A DNA stretch of 62,743 bases from the NCBI RefSeq assembly GCF_000382165.1, contig NZ_KB907725.1:1-62743 (forward strand), read 5' to 3'. The notes beneath the pieces were generated by a model that saw only the letters and a program-made list of their open reading frames with translations, ran no database searches and was not told where the DNA came from. The DNA comes from Arsukibacterium perlucidum DSM 18276 (GTDB lineage Bacteria; Pseudomonadota; Gammaproteobacteria; Enterobacterales; Alteromonadaceae). The translations under genes and the position numbers were made by a program. Below are positions 44,412-53,394 of this stretch, piece by piece (within the stretch, counting starts at the first letter, position 1; each line of letters begins with the position of its first letter).

Positions 44412-45494
44412 CTAATTGAGCTCCACAGCAAACTGCCTGATTAACGCCAGAGCTTGCGTTATCTGGTTGCGGCTGATATCCAGATGACACACCCAGCGCA
44501 GGCGCATTAAGGCCTCTTGCTTTGCCTGGTAACGGCTGGCAGTCACTTTTACGCCATGCTCTGCCAGATAGGGCAGTAAGCGTGCGGCCAGGGCCGGACT
44601 TATGTCAGTGAATACGATATTAGTTTGTGGCGCGATCACCGTCAGCGGTTGCAGGGCCGGCAACTGGCTGGCCAGCTCAGTTAAGCCGTCGGCCAGATAC
44701 CGGGCATTGGTATGGTCATCAGCCAGTCGCGCTATGTTGTGCTGAAGGGCATACAAACCGGCGGCAGTCAGTACGCCGGTCTGGCGCATACCACCACCGA
44801 GCATTTTTCTGACCCGCTTTGCCTGGTGGATAAAATCCGCTGAACCCAGCAATAACGATCCGACCGGGCAGCCCAGGCCCTTAGATAAACATAAAGACAC
44901 CGAATCATAACCCTGACACAGCTCGCGGGCCATTTGCTGAGGGCTTAGCTGGTGCTTATCTGCCAGCGCGACGGCGGCATTCATCAGCCTCGCGCCGTCG
45001 ATATGACACTTTAAGCCATTCTCTCTGGCCAGCGCCGCCACATCGCGCATATAGCTAAGCGGCAGGACCTTGCCGCCGACGGTATTTTCAATCACTATCA
45101 GCCGGGTACGGGCAAAGTGCGGGTCGTCTGGTTTTATGGCACCGGCAATGTCACTAAGGGCCAGGGTACCATCGCTTTGCAGCTCCAGCGGTTGTGGCTG
45201 TACCGAACCAAGTACCGCCATGCCGCCAGCTTCCCATTTATAGGTGTGCCATTGCTGGCCAACAATGGCTTCATCGCCACGCTGGCAGTGGCTCATCATG
45301 GCTATCAAATTGGTTTGGGTACCGCTCGGGGCAAATAAGGCGGCTTCAAACCCCAGCAGTTCTGCAGCATAGCGCTGCAGTTCAAGCGTTGTAGGGTCAT
45401 CATTAAACACATCATCGCCTAATGCGGCGTCATGCATTGCCCGGCGCATAGCGGCACAGGGCTGGGTTACGGTATCACTGCGAAAATCGGCCAT
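44412..45494 (-). CDS. ltaE: Low-specificity L-threonine aldolase
   Basis: PLP enzyme that cleaves L-threonine and L-allo-threonine to glycine and acetaldehyde. From ATG 45494 it has 360 residues beginning MADFRSDTVTQP, the family start; the frame extends to 45533 without homology. GDDVFNDDPT, APSGTQTNL, HIDGARLMNA and SLCLSKGLGCPVGS (Schiff-base Lys) are visible. Transcribed alone on the minus strand. Confidence 0.94.
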   Translation of the reverse strand: MADFRSDTVTQPCAAMRRAMHDAALGDDVFNDDPTTLELQRYAAELLGFEAALFAPSGTQTNLIAMMSHCQRGDEAIVGQQWHTYKWEAGGMAVLGSVQPQPLELQSDGTLALSDIAGAIKPDDPHFARTRLIVIENTVGGKVLPLSYMRDVAALARENGLKCHIDGARLMNAAVALADKHQLSPQQMARELCQGYDSVSLCLSKGLGCPVGSLLLGSADFIHQAKRVRKMLGGGMRQTGVLTAAGLYALQHNIARLADDHTNARYLADGLTELASQLPALQPLTVIAPQTNIVFTDISPALAARLLPYLAEHGVKVTASRYQAKQEALMRLRWVCHLDISRNQITQALALIRQFAVELN

Positions 45495-45605
45495 TAGTTT
45501 TACTCTGCTTATCAGGCTGGGGTGGTGTTGCAACTTAATGCAGGCTAAAACGGCAGCAGGGTAAAAAGCAAGGTCGATTCGGCCAATAGCATGCTGGCCG
45601 GGAAA

Positions 45606-45640
45606 TAAAAAAACCGCCTGATCTTACCCAGGCGGTTTTT
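45606..45640. terminator. Rho-independent terminator of the second TonB receptor
   Basis: AAAAACCGCCTG and CAGGCGGTTTTT arms enclose an 8-nt loop, flanked by an A-run and a T-run, so it is symmetrical. It lies 58 nt past the receptor stop codon on the minus strand. Confidence 0.9.
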
Positions 45641-45658
45641 GTGAAGGCAATTACACTC

Positions 45659-45708
45659 TAAGGCATAAACTGTTAGTAGAAGCTAAGGCATAAACTGTTA
45701 GTAGAAGC
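45659..45708. repeat. Perfect 25-bp tandem duplication over the receptor stop codon
   Basis: Units 45659-45683 and 45684-45708 (each starting TAAGGCATAAACTG) are identical. The second unit contains the last codons and stop codon of the TonB-dependent receptor; the first is a copy in the 3' untranslated region. The encoded protein is unaffected because its own stop comes first. Confidence 0.95.
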
Positions 45709-47929
45709 TGATCCTGAAATCAACACCTAATACCCGCGGTTCATTGACAAAACCGGTCAGGTTGTTGAAATCGATAGCCCCTTTCAGATTATCTTCGTCG
45801 GTAATGTTGCGGCCGAAGAAGCCCACTTCGTAGTTATGCTCATAGTTGATATAAGCCACCCGTAAGCCGGCTTCAAAGTTATTGTCAGAACTGAACTCGG
45901 CTGACTCATACAGGAACAGGTTGGTTTTACCCTGTAACTGATAATCGGCATACAGATAAATTTCACCGCTGTCGATTGGGAAATCGTAACGGCCGTTCAG
46001 GGTTAAGATGGTTTCCGGTGCCTGCGGGAACGGATTACCACGAATAAAGGCCTGGCCTTCGCTGTTTATCGGGTCGAGCACGGTACAGGTGCCTGAGCCG
46101 CAAGGTGCTACGGTCAGATTATCGTCCTGCAGTTCAGTGTTGTTATAACTGAAACCACCGCCCAGGGTGAAATACGGCGTAGCGCGCCAGTCAAAGTCGA
46201 TTTCAAAACCATAACCCACGCCCTGATCGGCGTTGATTAACTGGTTGCCTTGTGTTTCACCACCAATGGCTGACAGTTGAATGTCGTCAATGGTGTAGTA
46301 AAACAGGGCACCGTTTAAGCGCAGGGTGTTATCAAGTAAGTCTGACTTGGCACCCACTTCAAACGAGGTGATTGTTTCTGAATCGGCAACGGATGGTGGT
46401 GCTTCAAACGCCACATCGCGGCCCTGAATAGACTGGGCACGGAAACCCTCTGCCACCCGGGCAAATAAGCTTGTGGTTGAGGTAAGGCGATAGTTAGCGC
46501 TTAGCTCCCAGCTGATATTGTCGTCTGCCACTCTGATTGGCGCATAATACTGCTCTTGGGCAACACCAATGACCAGCGCAAAACCGTTGACGTTTTGCTG
46601 GCCAACATAGAAAGTCTTTTCATCGTCGGTGTAACGGATACCGGCAGTGATATCCAGTTTGTCATCTACTTTATAAGAGCTCTGACCAAATAAGGCCCAG
46701 CTGGTATTACCGTGGAATACTTCAGTAGCGCCGAAAAAGCCGTCAATGCTGTTTACTGAGAAGCTTGAATCAAAGTAAAAAGCACCGGTTTGCCAGCTCA
46801 GGGCATTGTTAGTATCACTGGCCAGCCGGATTTCCTGAGTTACCTGCCTTAAACCACGCAGTTGATCTTCGGTAACTGCCTGAAACGGAATAAAACCCGG
46901 GCCGGTTGGGTTGCCGCCATCGATATCACCAATACCACCGCCATCGGCTTTCTCAATGGCAGAGATGGAGGTCAGGGTCATGTCCTGCAGTTCAAAATCA
47001 AGCTTTAACGAACCACCCCAGGCATCATAGCTTTGTGGGTTATTCCGGCCTTCGTTGTAGGCTACAGTGTCACGATCGTAATTTTCATTCAGCTTATTAC
47101 TGCCGGGGCTTAAAATATTAGCCCGGAACAAGCTCGAGGTACCGTCATAATTACGGGTATGCAGGTTCAGAAGGGCGTCAAAACCGTCGCCTTCATATAA
47201 GAATTGCAGCCGGCCAGCGATTTCATCATAACCGCCCATAACATCTTTGTTGCCGTAAAAGCTGTTGCTGACCCAGTCGTCACGATGGTTCGACATTAAC
47301 GATACCCGGGCTGACAGCTCATCCGTTAAGCCGCCGCCAATGGCGCCTTCAACATTACGCATACCAAGGCTGCCGGCGCTGGTTTTAAAATAACCATCGA
47401 AATCCTGACGAGGTTTAACCGTGTCAAACTTAATAATACCGGCAGTAGTGTTACGGCCAAATAAGGTGCCCTGCGGGCCGCGGATTACTTCAACAGCCTG
47501 CATATCGAATAACGGAAAGCTTTTTAGAATCACGTTTTCCATGACGACTTCGTCCATGATAATGGACACTGGCTGCGAGGCGGCTAAGTCAAAGTCGGTG
47601 TTACCTAAACCGCGAATATAAAAACGCGGTGCAGCACGGCCATTTGACGTTTCAGCGTACAAACCCGGTACTTTTACTGCCAGCGCGGTAATATCATCGC
47701 CGCTGGAGAAAATAGCGTTGAACCGCTCCTGGCTGATGGTGGCTACCGAAATAGGCACTTCCTGGATACTCTGGCTGCGCTTCTGGGCGGTTATTGTTAT
47801 CGTTTCCAGCTTATTTTCTTGTTGTTCGCTATCGCTTTCCTGAGTTTGCGCCAGAGCAGCAAAACTACCAGCACCAAGTAAACCGGCGCAAATCGCCAGA
47901 TTCAGAGCAGACTTTTTCATGCCTTTCAT
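45698..47929 (-). CDS. TonB-dependent outer-membrane receptor
   Basis: A 743-residue receptor with a signal peptide (NLAICAGLLGAGSFAALAQ), a TonB-box region ETITITAQKR, a plug domain (EVIRGPQGTLFGRNTTAGII) and a barrel ending in VDFRISFY. The TAQKRSQSIQEVP opening is typical of the large sphingomonad/alteromonad group of TonB receptors for sugars, aromatic compounds or lipids; substrate unknown. An uninterrupted stand-alone gene with its own terminator. Confidence 0.93.
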   Translation of the reverse strand: MKGMKKSALNLAICAGLLGAGSFAALAQTQESDSEQQENKLETITITAQKRSQSIQEVPISVATISQERFNAIFSSGDDITALAVKVPGLYAETSNGRAAPRFYIRGLGNTDFDLAASQPVSIIMDEVVMENVILKSFPLFDMQAVEVIRGPQGTLFGRNTTAGIIKFDTVKPRQDFDGYFKTSAGSLGMRNVEGAIGGGLTDELSARVSLMSNHRDDWVSNSFYGNKDVMGGYDEIAGRLQFLYEGDGFDALLNLHTRNYDGTSSLFRANILSPGSNKLNENYDRDTVAYNEGRNNPQSYDAWGGSLKLDFELQDMTLTSISAIEKADGGGIGDIDGGNPTGPGFIPFQAVTEDQLRGLRQVTQEIRLASDTNNALSWQTGAFYFDSSFSVNSIDGFFGATEVFHGNTSWALFGQSSYKVDDKLDITAGIRYTDDEKTFYVGQQNVNGFALVIGVAQEQYYAPIRVADDNISWELSANYRLTSTTSLFARVAEGFRAQSIQGRDVAFEAPPSVADSETITSFEVGAKSDLLDNTLRLNGALFYYTIDDIQLSAIGGETQGNQLINADQGVGYGFEIDFDWRATPYFTLGGGFSYNNTELQDDNLTVAPCGSGTCTVLDPINSEGQAFIRGNPFPQAPETILTLNGRYDFPIDSGEIYLYADYQLQGKTNLFLYESAEFSSDNNFEAGLRVAYINYEHNYEVGFFGRNITDEDNLKGAIDFNNLTGFVNEPRVLGVDFRISFY

Positions 47930-48125
47930 TGAGTTTAACCTTCATATCATCACTGGGGTGGGTATAAGGTTAGCCGGAGTGACCACGACTAACAACAGAA
48001 TAAAGCCTCGCTAATATAGCATTTTGTCGTGGATTTTGCTGTGTCTAGCTTAATAAAACCGTAACTAAATTACATTATTGAACTTAACTGGCTATATAGC
48101 GTATTGAACAAAAAGAGGACTAATA

Positions 48126-50237
48126 ATGGCGTTAGTAACCCGCTTTGGTGTGTGGCTTGCCGCAGTGCTTCTGGCATTAGGGCCGGCAGCACTACCACTG
48201 GCTGCCAGTAGCACTGGCTGGCAACAAGCGAAGCATATTCAGGCAGAGCTGGTAAGTGAGTACAGCACGGTTACTGCTGGCCAGCAGTTTGCGGTGCTGC
48301 TGCATTTTGAACCGGACCCGGGCTGGCATACCTACTGGAAAAACCCTGGTGATTCCGGCCTGGCCACCAGTATTAACTGGCAGCTACCCGCCGGAGTGCA
48401 AGCCGGGACTATTGCCTGGCCAACGCCACAATCTTTTCTGATCCCGCCGCTGGTTAACTACGGCTATGCCGGTCAAACCTTACTGTTAACTGAGCTGACC
48501 ATACCGGCAGGCTATACCGCAGACAGCCTGACTATTAATGCTGAGGTTGATTGGTTGGTATGTGAAGAAATCTGCATTCCGGCCGATGCCAGCTTTACAT
48601 TGACGCTAAACGTCGGCGGCCAAGCCGGGCTGGCCGTCAGCCAGCAGCCGTTATTTGAAAAGGCCCGGGCAGCATTGCCGCTAAAAACCGGGGCGGTCGG
48701 TGATTATGCAATCAGCGGCGGCGCCTTTTCTGCAGCATTAGATGCGCAGTTGCCGCAACCGCCGGTAGCGTTTTTTGTGGCGGGCACTGAGCTGGTAGAC
48801 CATGCTGCAGCGCAACAAATTGTGCTGCAAGACGGTAGCCTGCTACTGCAGCAGGCGTTAAATACCTACTTTAGCGATCCCCCAGAGCAGGTGGACGTGG
48901 TACTGATTGATGCCGCAGGCCAGGGCTACAGCGCCAGCTTACGATATCGTGAGCAACCCACTGCACAAGGTACCAGTACTGAAATTCTGGTCACCGGCGG
49001 CACGCTGAATACTTTTGACTTGTGGCTAATCTTACTGATGGCTGTCGGCGGTGGTCTTATTCTGAATTTAATGCCTTGTGTGTTCCCGGTATTGTCGTTA
49101 AAGGCGCTGAGTATTGCCGGCAACAGTCAGCAGCGGCAACAACAGCGCCGCGACGCCCTGCTCTATTCGGCGGGCGTGGTACTAAGCTTTTTGGTATTGG
49201 CTGCTTTGCTAATAGCGCTGCGAGCCGCCGGTAATGCGATTGGCTGGGGTTTTCAGCTGCAAAGCCCGCTGCTGGTTGGCCTGCTGGCGTATTTGCTGCT
49301 GGCGCTGGGCTTAAGTTTATCCGGGCTGGTGCAGTTTGGCCTCGGTTTAATGAATGCCGGCGGCGAGCTGGCCGCAAAAGGGGGTGGCAAGGGATCGTTT
49401 TTTACCGGGGTACTGGCAGTTATCGTTGCCAGCCCCTGCACCGCGCCTTTTATGGGCACCGCGCTCGGTTATGCGGTAACGCAAAGCCCGCAGGTGGCGT
49501 TGCTGGTGTTCGCCGCGCTGGGCCTGGGTATGGCGTTGCCGTTTTTACTGCTGGCGTTTATACCGGCGCTGGCCCGGCTGCTACCGAAGCCCGGTGCCTG
49601 GATGGAGACTTTAAAACAACTGTTAGCCTGGCCGTTGTATTTAAGCGCAGTCTGGCTGGTCTGGGTATTTGGCCGGCAAACCGGCATAGATGCGGTAGCA
49701 CTGCTGTTGCTGGGGATGGTGGCGCTTGCTGCCGCCTTGTGGCTGTGGGGCAGAGTGCAACTCGGCGCTGGCTGGGTTAACCGGCTGGCGGCACTGGGGT
49801 TGCTGTTGCTGGCGGTTATTACCCTGTGGCAGGTTGCTACGCAGCAAGTGGCAGTGAACAACAAAGGGCAACATACCTCAAACACGACGGAGCACTGGCA
49901 AAGCTGGTCACCTGAAAAACTCAGCGAGCTACGCCAACAAGGTAAACCGGTACTGGTCAATATGACAGCCGACTGGTGCATTACTTGTTTGGTAAACGAG
50001 CGGGTCGCTTTGAATACCGAGCGCAGCAAGGCGGCGCTTAGTGAATACAACGTCAGTTACTTAAAAGGTGACTGGACCCGGCGTGACAGCGACATTACGG
50101 TCTACTTACAGCAGTATCAGCGCGATGGCGTGCCACTTTACGTATTGTACTGGCCGGGGCAGCCGCCACAGCTGCTGCCACAAATTTTAACCCCTGATAC
50201 CCTCAGGCAAACCTTTGACTCTCTGAGTCAGCAATAA
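48126..50237 (+). CDS. ScsB/DsbD-type transmembrane thiol-disulfide reductase
   Basis: A 703-residue inner-membrane electron transporter that carries reducing power from cytoplasmic thioredoxin to the periplasm. The N-terminal alpha domain (about 27-270) has the ScsB-type Cys pair in DWLVCEEICIP; the membrane part (about 290-580, eight helices) has the redox Cys residues in LNLMPCVFPVLSLKAL and VASPCTAPFMG; the C-terminal thioredoxin-like gamma domain has ADWCITCLVNE. The larger alpha domain marks it as ScsB rather than classical DsbD. A peroxiredoxin-like gene follows after 45 bp. Confidence 0.92.
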   Translation: MALVTRFGVWLAAVLLALGPAALPLAASSTGWQQAKHIQAELVSEYSTVTAGQQFAVLLHFEPDPGWHTYWKNPGDSGLATSINWQLPAGVQAGTIAWPTPQSFLIPPLVNYGYAGQTLLLTELTIPAGYTADSLTINAEVDWLVCEEICIPADASFTLTLNVGGQAGLAVSQQPLFEKARAALPLKTGAVGDYAISGGAFSAALDAQLPQPPVAFFVAGTELVDHAAAQQIVLQDGSLLLQQALNTYFSDPPEQVDVVLIDAAGQGYSASLRYREQPTAQGTSTEILVTGGTLNTFDLWLILLMAVGGGLILNLMPCVFPVLSLKALSIAGNSQQRQQQRRDALLYSAGVVLSFLVLAALLIALRAAGNAIGWGFQLQSPLLVGLLAYLLLALGLSLSGLVQFGLGLMNAGGELAAKGGGKGSFFTGVLAVIVASPCTAPFMGTALGYAVTQSPQVALLVFAALGLGMALPFLLLAFIPALARLLPKPGAWMETLKQLLAWPLYLSAVWLVWVFGRQTGIDAVALLLLGMVALAAALWLWGRVQLGAGWVNRLAALGLLLLAVITLWQVATQQVAVNNKGQHTSNTTEHWQSWSPEKLSELRQQGKPVLVNMTADWCITCLVNERVALNTERSKAALSEYNVSYLKGDWTRRDSDITVYLQQYQRDGVPLYVLYWPGQPPQLLPQILTPDTLRQTFDSLSQQ

Positions 50238-50282
50238 GCTGTAATCAATCACATAAGTAATGAACTAACAGGAGTGATAATT

Positions 50283-50894
50283 ATGAAATTAGCAAAACTG
50301 GTTGTTAGCGCCGGCGCCATGCTTTGTGTAACAGCGTTTGCCGCCACCCTGGCCGCCGCACCACAGGTAGGCCAGCCGGCCCCGGATTTTACTGTTAAAG
50401 ATGCCAACGGTACCAGCCATAGCCTGCAGGACTTCGCCGGCAAAAATGTGGTGCTGGAGTGGACCAATCATGATTGCCCGTTCGTGGTTAAACATTACAG
50501 TGGCAATATGCAGCAGTTGCAACAAGACATGCAGGCAAAAGATGTGGTCTGGCTAAGTGTTATTTCATCGGCACCAGGTAAGCAGGGCCATATTGACAGT
50601 GCCAAATCCGCAGAGCTTACCAGCAGCCGTAACGCCAGCCCGACCGCGGTACTGTTTGATGAAAGCGGCACTATGGGTAAAGCTTATGACGCCAAAACCA
50701 CGCCACATATGTATGTCATCGATAAAGCGGGCGTATTGCAATATATGGGCGGTATCGACAGTATTCCGTCAGCCAAGGTAGACGATATAGCCAAAGCCAC
50801 CCCGTACTTTGCCAACGCTGCCAACGCAGTACTGGCCGGCAACATCCCAGATCCGGCGGTAACCCGGCCTTATGGCTGTAGTGTGAAGTATTAG
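50283..50894 (+). CDS. Periplasmic redoxin (peroxiredoxin-like)
   Basis: A 203-residue exported thioredoxin-fold protein from ATG 50283 (AGGAG 8 nt upstream). After the signal peptide (ending AATLAAA) comes the AhpC/TSA-like opening VGQPAPDFTVKDANG, and the single N-terminal Cys in WTNHDCPFVVKHY at the peroxidatic position; a second Cys sits near the C terminus (RPYGCSVKY). Caulobacter ScsB reduces a periplasmic peroxiredoxin-like protein (PprX), so this gene is a likely substrate of the neighbouring reductase. Confidence 0.8.
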   Translation: MKLAKLVVSAGAMLCVTAFAATLAAAPQVGQPAPDFTVKDANGTSHSLQDFAGKNVVLEWTNHDCPFVVKHYSGNMQQLQQDMQAKDVVWLSVISSAPGKQGHIDSAKSAELTSSRNASPTAVLFDESGTMGKAYDAKTTPHMYVIDKAGVLQYMGGIDSIPSAKVDDIAKATPYFANAANAVLAGNIPDPAVTRPYGCSVKY

Positions 50895-50916
50895 CGCTAT
50901 GTCGTAATGCAGTATG

Positions 50917-50942
50917 GCTCAGCCTGTGGTTGCAGGCTGAGC
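50917..50942. terminator. Hairpin between convergent genes
   Basis: GCTCAGCCTG (50917-50926) and CAGGCTGAGC (50933-50942) form a perfect 10-bp stem with a 6-nt loop between the redoxin gene and the converging ABC permease gene. No T-run on either side. Confidence 0.65.
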
Positions 50943-50951
50943 ATAATTGCT

Positions 50952-52187
50952 TTACTCACTCTGTAAGGCGGTGATCGGGTCTAGCTCGGAGGCTTTAATC
51001 GCCGGGTATACTCCAAATGCCACACCGATTAAGGCACAGATGCTAAACGACAGGCCAATGGCTAACAGTGACCAGCTGACCGCCCAGTCGGAGTAAAAGG
51101 CGATAAGCTCTGACAGTAAAATACCAAATACGATGCCCAGTAAACCGCCCAGAATGGCGATGGCAAAGCTTTCGGCGACAAACTGAATTTTAATATCGCG
51201 CCGGGTGGCACCCACTGCCCGCAGCAGGCCGATTTCCTTGGTGCGCTCCAGCACTGTCGCCAGCATTATGTTCATAATGCCGATACCGCCCACCAGCAAC
51301 GAAATGCCGGCCACGCAAGACATCACAATATTAAAAATCTGCTGAGTTTGCTTTTGCTGGGCCAATAAGGCCGCCGGCACGATAATATTGTAATCATCAA
51401 TGTCGTTATGCCGTTGCTTTAACAGGTAATCAAGGGCCCTGGCACTTAAGGCGTTGTTGGCATCTTCACTTAGCTGCAAGCGGAATGAGGTTAGCTCGGC
51501 GCTTAGTGGCTCGGCTTTAAAGCGGGTTTGCGCGGTGTTTAATGGCATAAACAGCTGGTTTTGTTCACCACCGAGCTTAATGCCCTGAAATTCGTCACTG
51601 CCGGCATAGGGTTCGGCCAGCACGCCAACTACCTGCAGCCAGACATGATTTACTTTTACCGGTTTACCCAGGGCATCGCCGTTTGGAAACAAGCTTTGAG
51701 CGACCCGGGCGCCTAAAATGGCTACTTGTGCCGCATAGCGGTTTTCCTGCCCGGTAAAGTTGCGGCCAGCAACAAACTGCAGTTTGCTCAGTTCCATATA
51801 GCTGGGTGAGACACCAATCGCCACGCCATCACTTTTGCCTTCATGACTATAAATACCGTGGGTATCCAGGGTGCGCTCGGCACTGTATGAGGTAACCCCG
51901 GGAATGGTTGCCACCGCAGCATCAATATCACTCTGGTTCAGCCCCAGCGAGTGCTTGCGCTGCTCTTGTAAGGTTTTTTCATCAAACTTGCGGCCTTCGA
52001 CAATCAGGTTGCGCAGGCCCATGGTTTCAATGGTTTTTAAGGCTTCACGCTCGGCACCTTCGCCGATATTCAGCATGGCAATTACTGCACCCACGCCGAA
52101 AATCATCCCCAGCAAGGTTAAAAAAGTACGAAGCTTGTGCTGGGCTAGTTCGGCCAGGGTGTCTTTAATCAGAGGCGTATGTTTCAT
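50952..52187 (-). CDS. MacB-type ABC transporter permease
   Basis: A 411-residue FtsX/MacB permease: one N-terminal helix (KLRTFLTLLGMIFGVGAVIAMLNIG), a large periplasmic domain (about 60-290), and three C-terminal helices (IFNIVMSCVAGISLLVGGIGIMN; ESFAIAILGGLLGIVFGILL; LLAIGLSFSICALIGVAFGVYPA). It lacks a fused ATPase; the ATPase is the first gene of this five-gene unit at 56063. It is the last gene, 4 bp after the adaptor gene. Substrate unknown; MacB systems are mechanotransmitters for peptides, lipids and siderophores. Confidence 0.9.
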   Translation of the reverse strand: MKHTPLIKDTLAELAQHKLRTFLTLLGMIFGVGAVIAMLNIGEGAEREALKTIETMGLRNLIVEGRKFDEKTLQEQRKHSLGLNQSDIDAAVATIPGVTSYSAERTLDTHGIYSHEGKSDGVAIGVSPSYMELSKLQFVAGRNFTGQENRYAAQVAILGARVAQSLFPNGDALGKPVKVNHVWLQVVGVLAEPYAGSDEFQGIKLGGEQNQLFMPLNTAQTRFKAEPLSAELTSFRLQLSEDANNALSARALDYLLKQRHNDIDDYNIIVPAALLAQQKQTQQIFNIVMSCVAGISLLVGGIGIMNIMLATVLERTKEIGLLRAVGATRRDIKIQFVAESFAIAILGGLLGIVFGILLSELIAFYSDWAVSWSLLAIGLSFSICALIGVAFGVYPAIKASELDPITALQSE

Positions 52188-52191
52188 GGCG

Positions 52192-53394
52192 TCAGCTTCC
52201 CGGATTTATAAGGGCAATTTCATCACCGGCAACAATGCCGGTGCTGATTTCGGCGTGGCTCAGGCTTTTACTGCCCAGGCTGATGGGCTGTTTAACAAAG
52301 TCACTGCCATTGCGTTTATAGACATACAACTGTTGCTGTTCGCTGAAAATGGCTTGTAGCGGGACTTTTAATACGTCGGGTTTTTCATTTACCCACAGCG
52401 TGGCTATTACTTTAATGCCGGGCATAAAACGCGGGTCTTGCTGCTCTGGCGCGACTATCACTTCTATATATTTGCGCGGGTCGCGTCGCTCGCGCGATTG
52501 CGCCACCGCGGCAACCGACACTATGCTGCCGCTCAGCTCTGCATCAGGCCAGGCTGCCAGATAGAAGCTGACACGCTGGCCGGCTGCCAGCCCTATCGCT
52601 TCCTGCTCTATCACCTGCAGCTTCAGATGTTGCAGCGCGAGATCGGGAATACTGCCGATTTTTGAGCCGGGAAACACCATGCCGCCTACTTCAGGTTTTT
52701 CGCCACGCCAGTTGGTGTCGAACAGTAAAATACCGGCATGGGGGGCCTTAACTTCTAATGCGGCCAGGCCGCTTTCTGCTTGCTGCAACAGGTTTTGCTG
52801 CTGGCCGCGTTGCAGTTGCAACAGCTCCAGTTCGCCACTGCTGCGTTGGCTGAAGCTTTGCTCCTGCCAGCCCAGGTATTGCTGTTTTTCGCCCAGATAT
52901 TCTTTATTTTGCATCGAATCAAGAATTTCCAGTTTTGAGCGGATTTGCACATCGTCAATGCTGAAGCGATCGGCAAAAGTAAACTCCTGGGCGATCAGGG
53001 TTTGATCCAGCCCCAGCGCGGTTTGTTCATTTTGTTGCTCCGCCAGTTTCTGCTGCTCGTCGGCCTGCACGCTGCTCAGGCTGGAGTTGGCTTTGCGCTG
53101 TGACCTTACCAGCTGGGTCGCATCGAAAGTGACCACCACATCGCCCGGTTCCACCCGGCTGTATTCTCTGGCCAGGCTGGCAATAAAGCGCGGGCCCTGC
53201 ACATTACGCGGGGCACTGATGGTGACAGAGTTCACCGCAAACAATTCGCCTTCAGTTTGCACCTTATGCACCAGAGTGTCTGGCGCAACCTTATAAACCG
53301 GGATCTGTAACTCCGGTTCGCTGCAGCCGGTTACGGTTACCAATCCCAGGGTTACGGCTGCGGCCAGCAGCGAGCGAAATAGCTTAATTTGCAT
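52192..53394 (-). CDS. Periplasmic adaptor (HlyD/MacA family), lipoprotein, third of three
   Basis: A 400-residue membrane-fusion protein with a lipobox (TVTGC, then SEPELQIPVYK). A coiled-coil hairpin (about 110-205, rich in Gln/Glu) is bracketed by lipoyl halves; APHAGILLFDTNWRGEKPEVGG is the second half-motif, followed by beta-barrel and membrane-proximal domains. Lipid anchoring plus the coiled coil suits a bridge from the permease to an outer-membrane channel. It overlaps the preceding adaptor gene by 11 bp. Confidence 0.85.
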   Translation of the reverse strand: MQIKLFRSLLAAAVTLGLVTVTGCSEPELQIPVYKVAPDTLVHKVQTEGELFAVNSVTISAPRNVQGPRFIASLAREYSRVEPGDVVVTFDATQLVRSQRKANSSLSSVQADEQQKLAEQQNEQTALGLDQTLIAQEFTFADRFSIDDVQIRSKLEILDSMQNKEYLGEKQQYLGWQEQSFSQRSSGELELLQLQRGQQQNLLQQAESGLAALEVKAPHAGILLFDTNWRGEKPEVGGMVFPGSKIGSIPDLALQHLKLQVIEQEAIGLAAGQRVSFYLAAWPDAELSGSIVSVAAVAQSRERRDPRKYIEVIVAPEQQDPRFMPGIKVIATLWVNEKPDVLKVPLQAIFSEQQQLYVYKRNGSDFVKQPISLGSKSLSHAEISTGIVAGDEIALINPGS

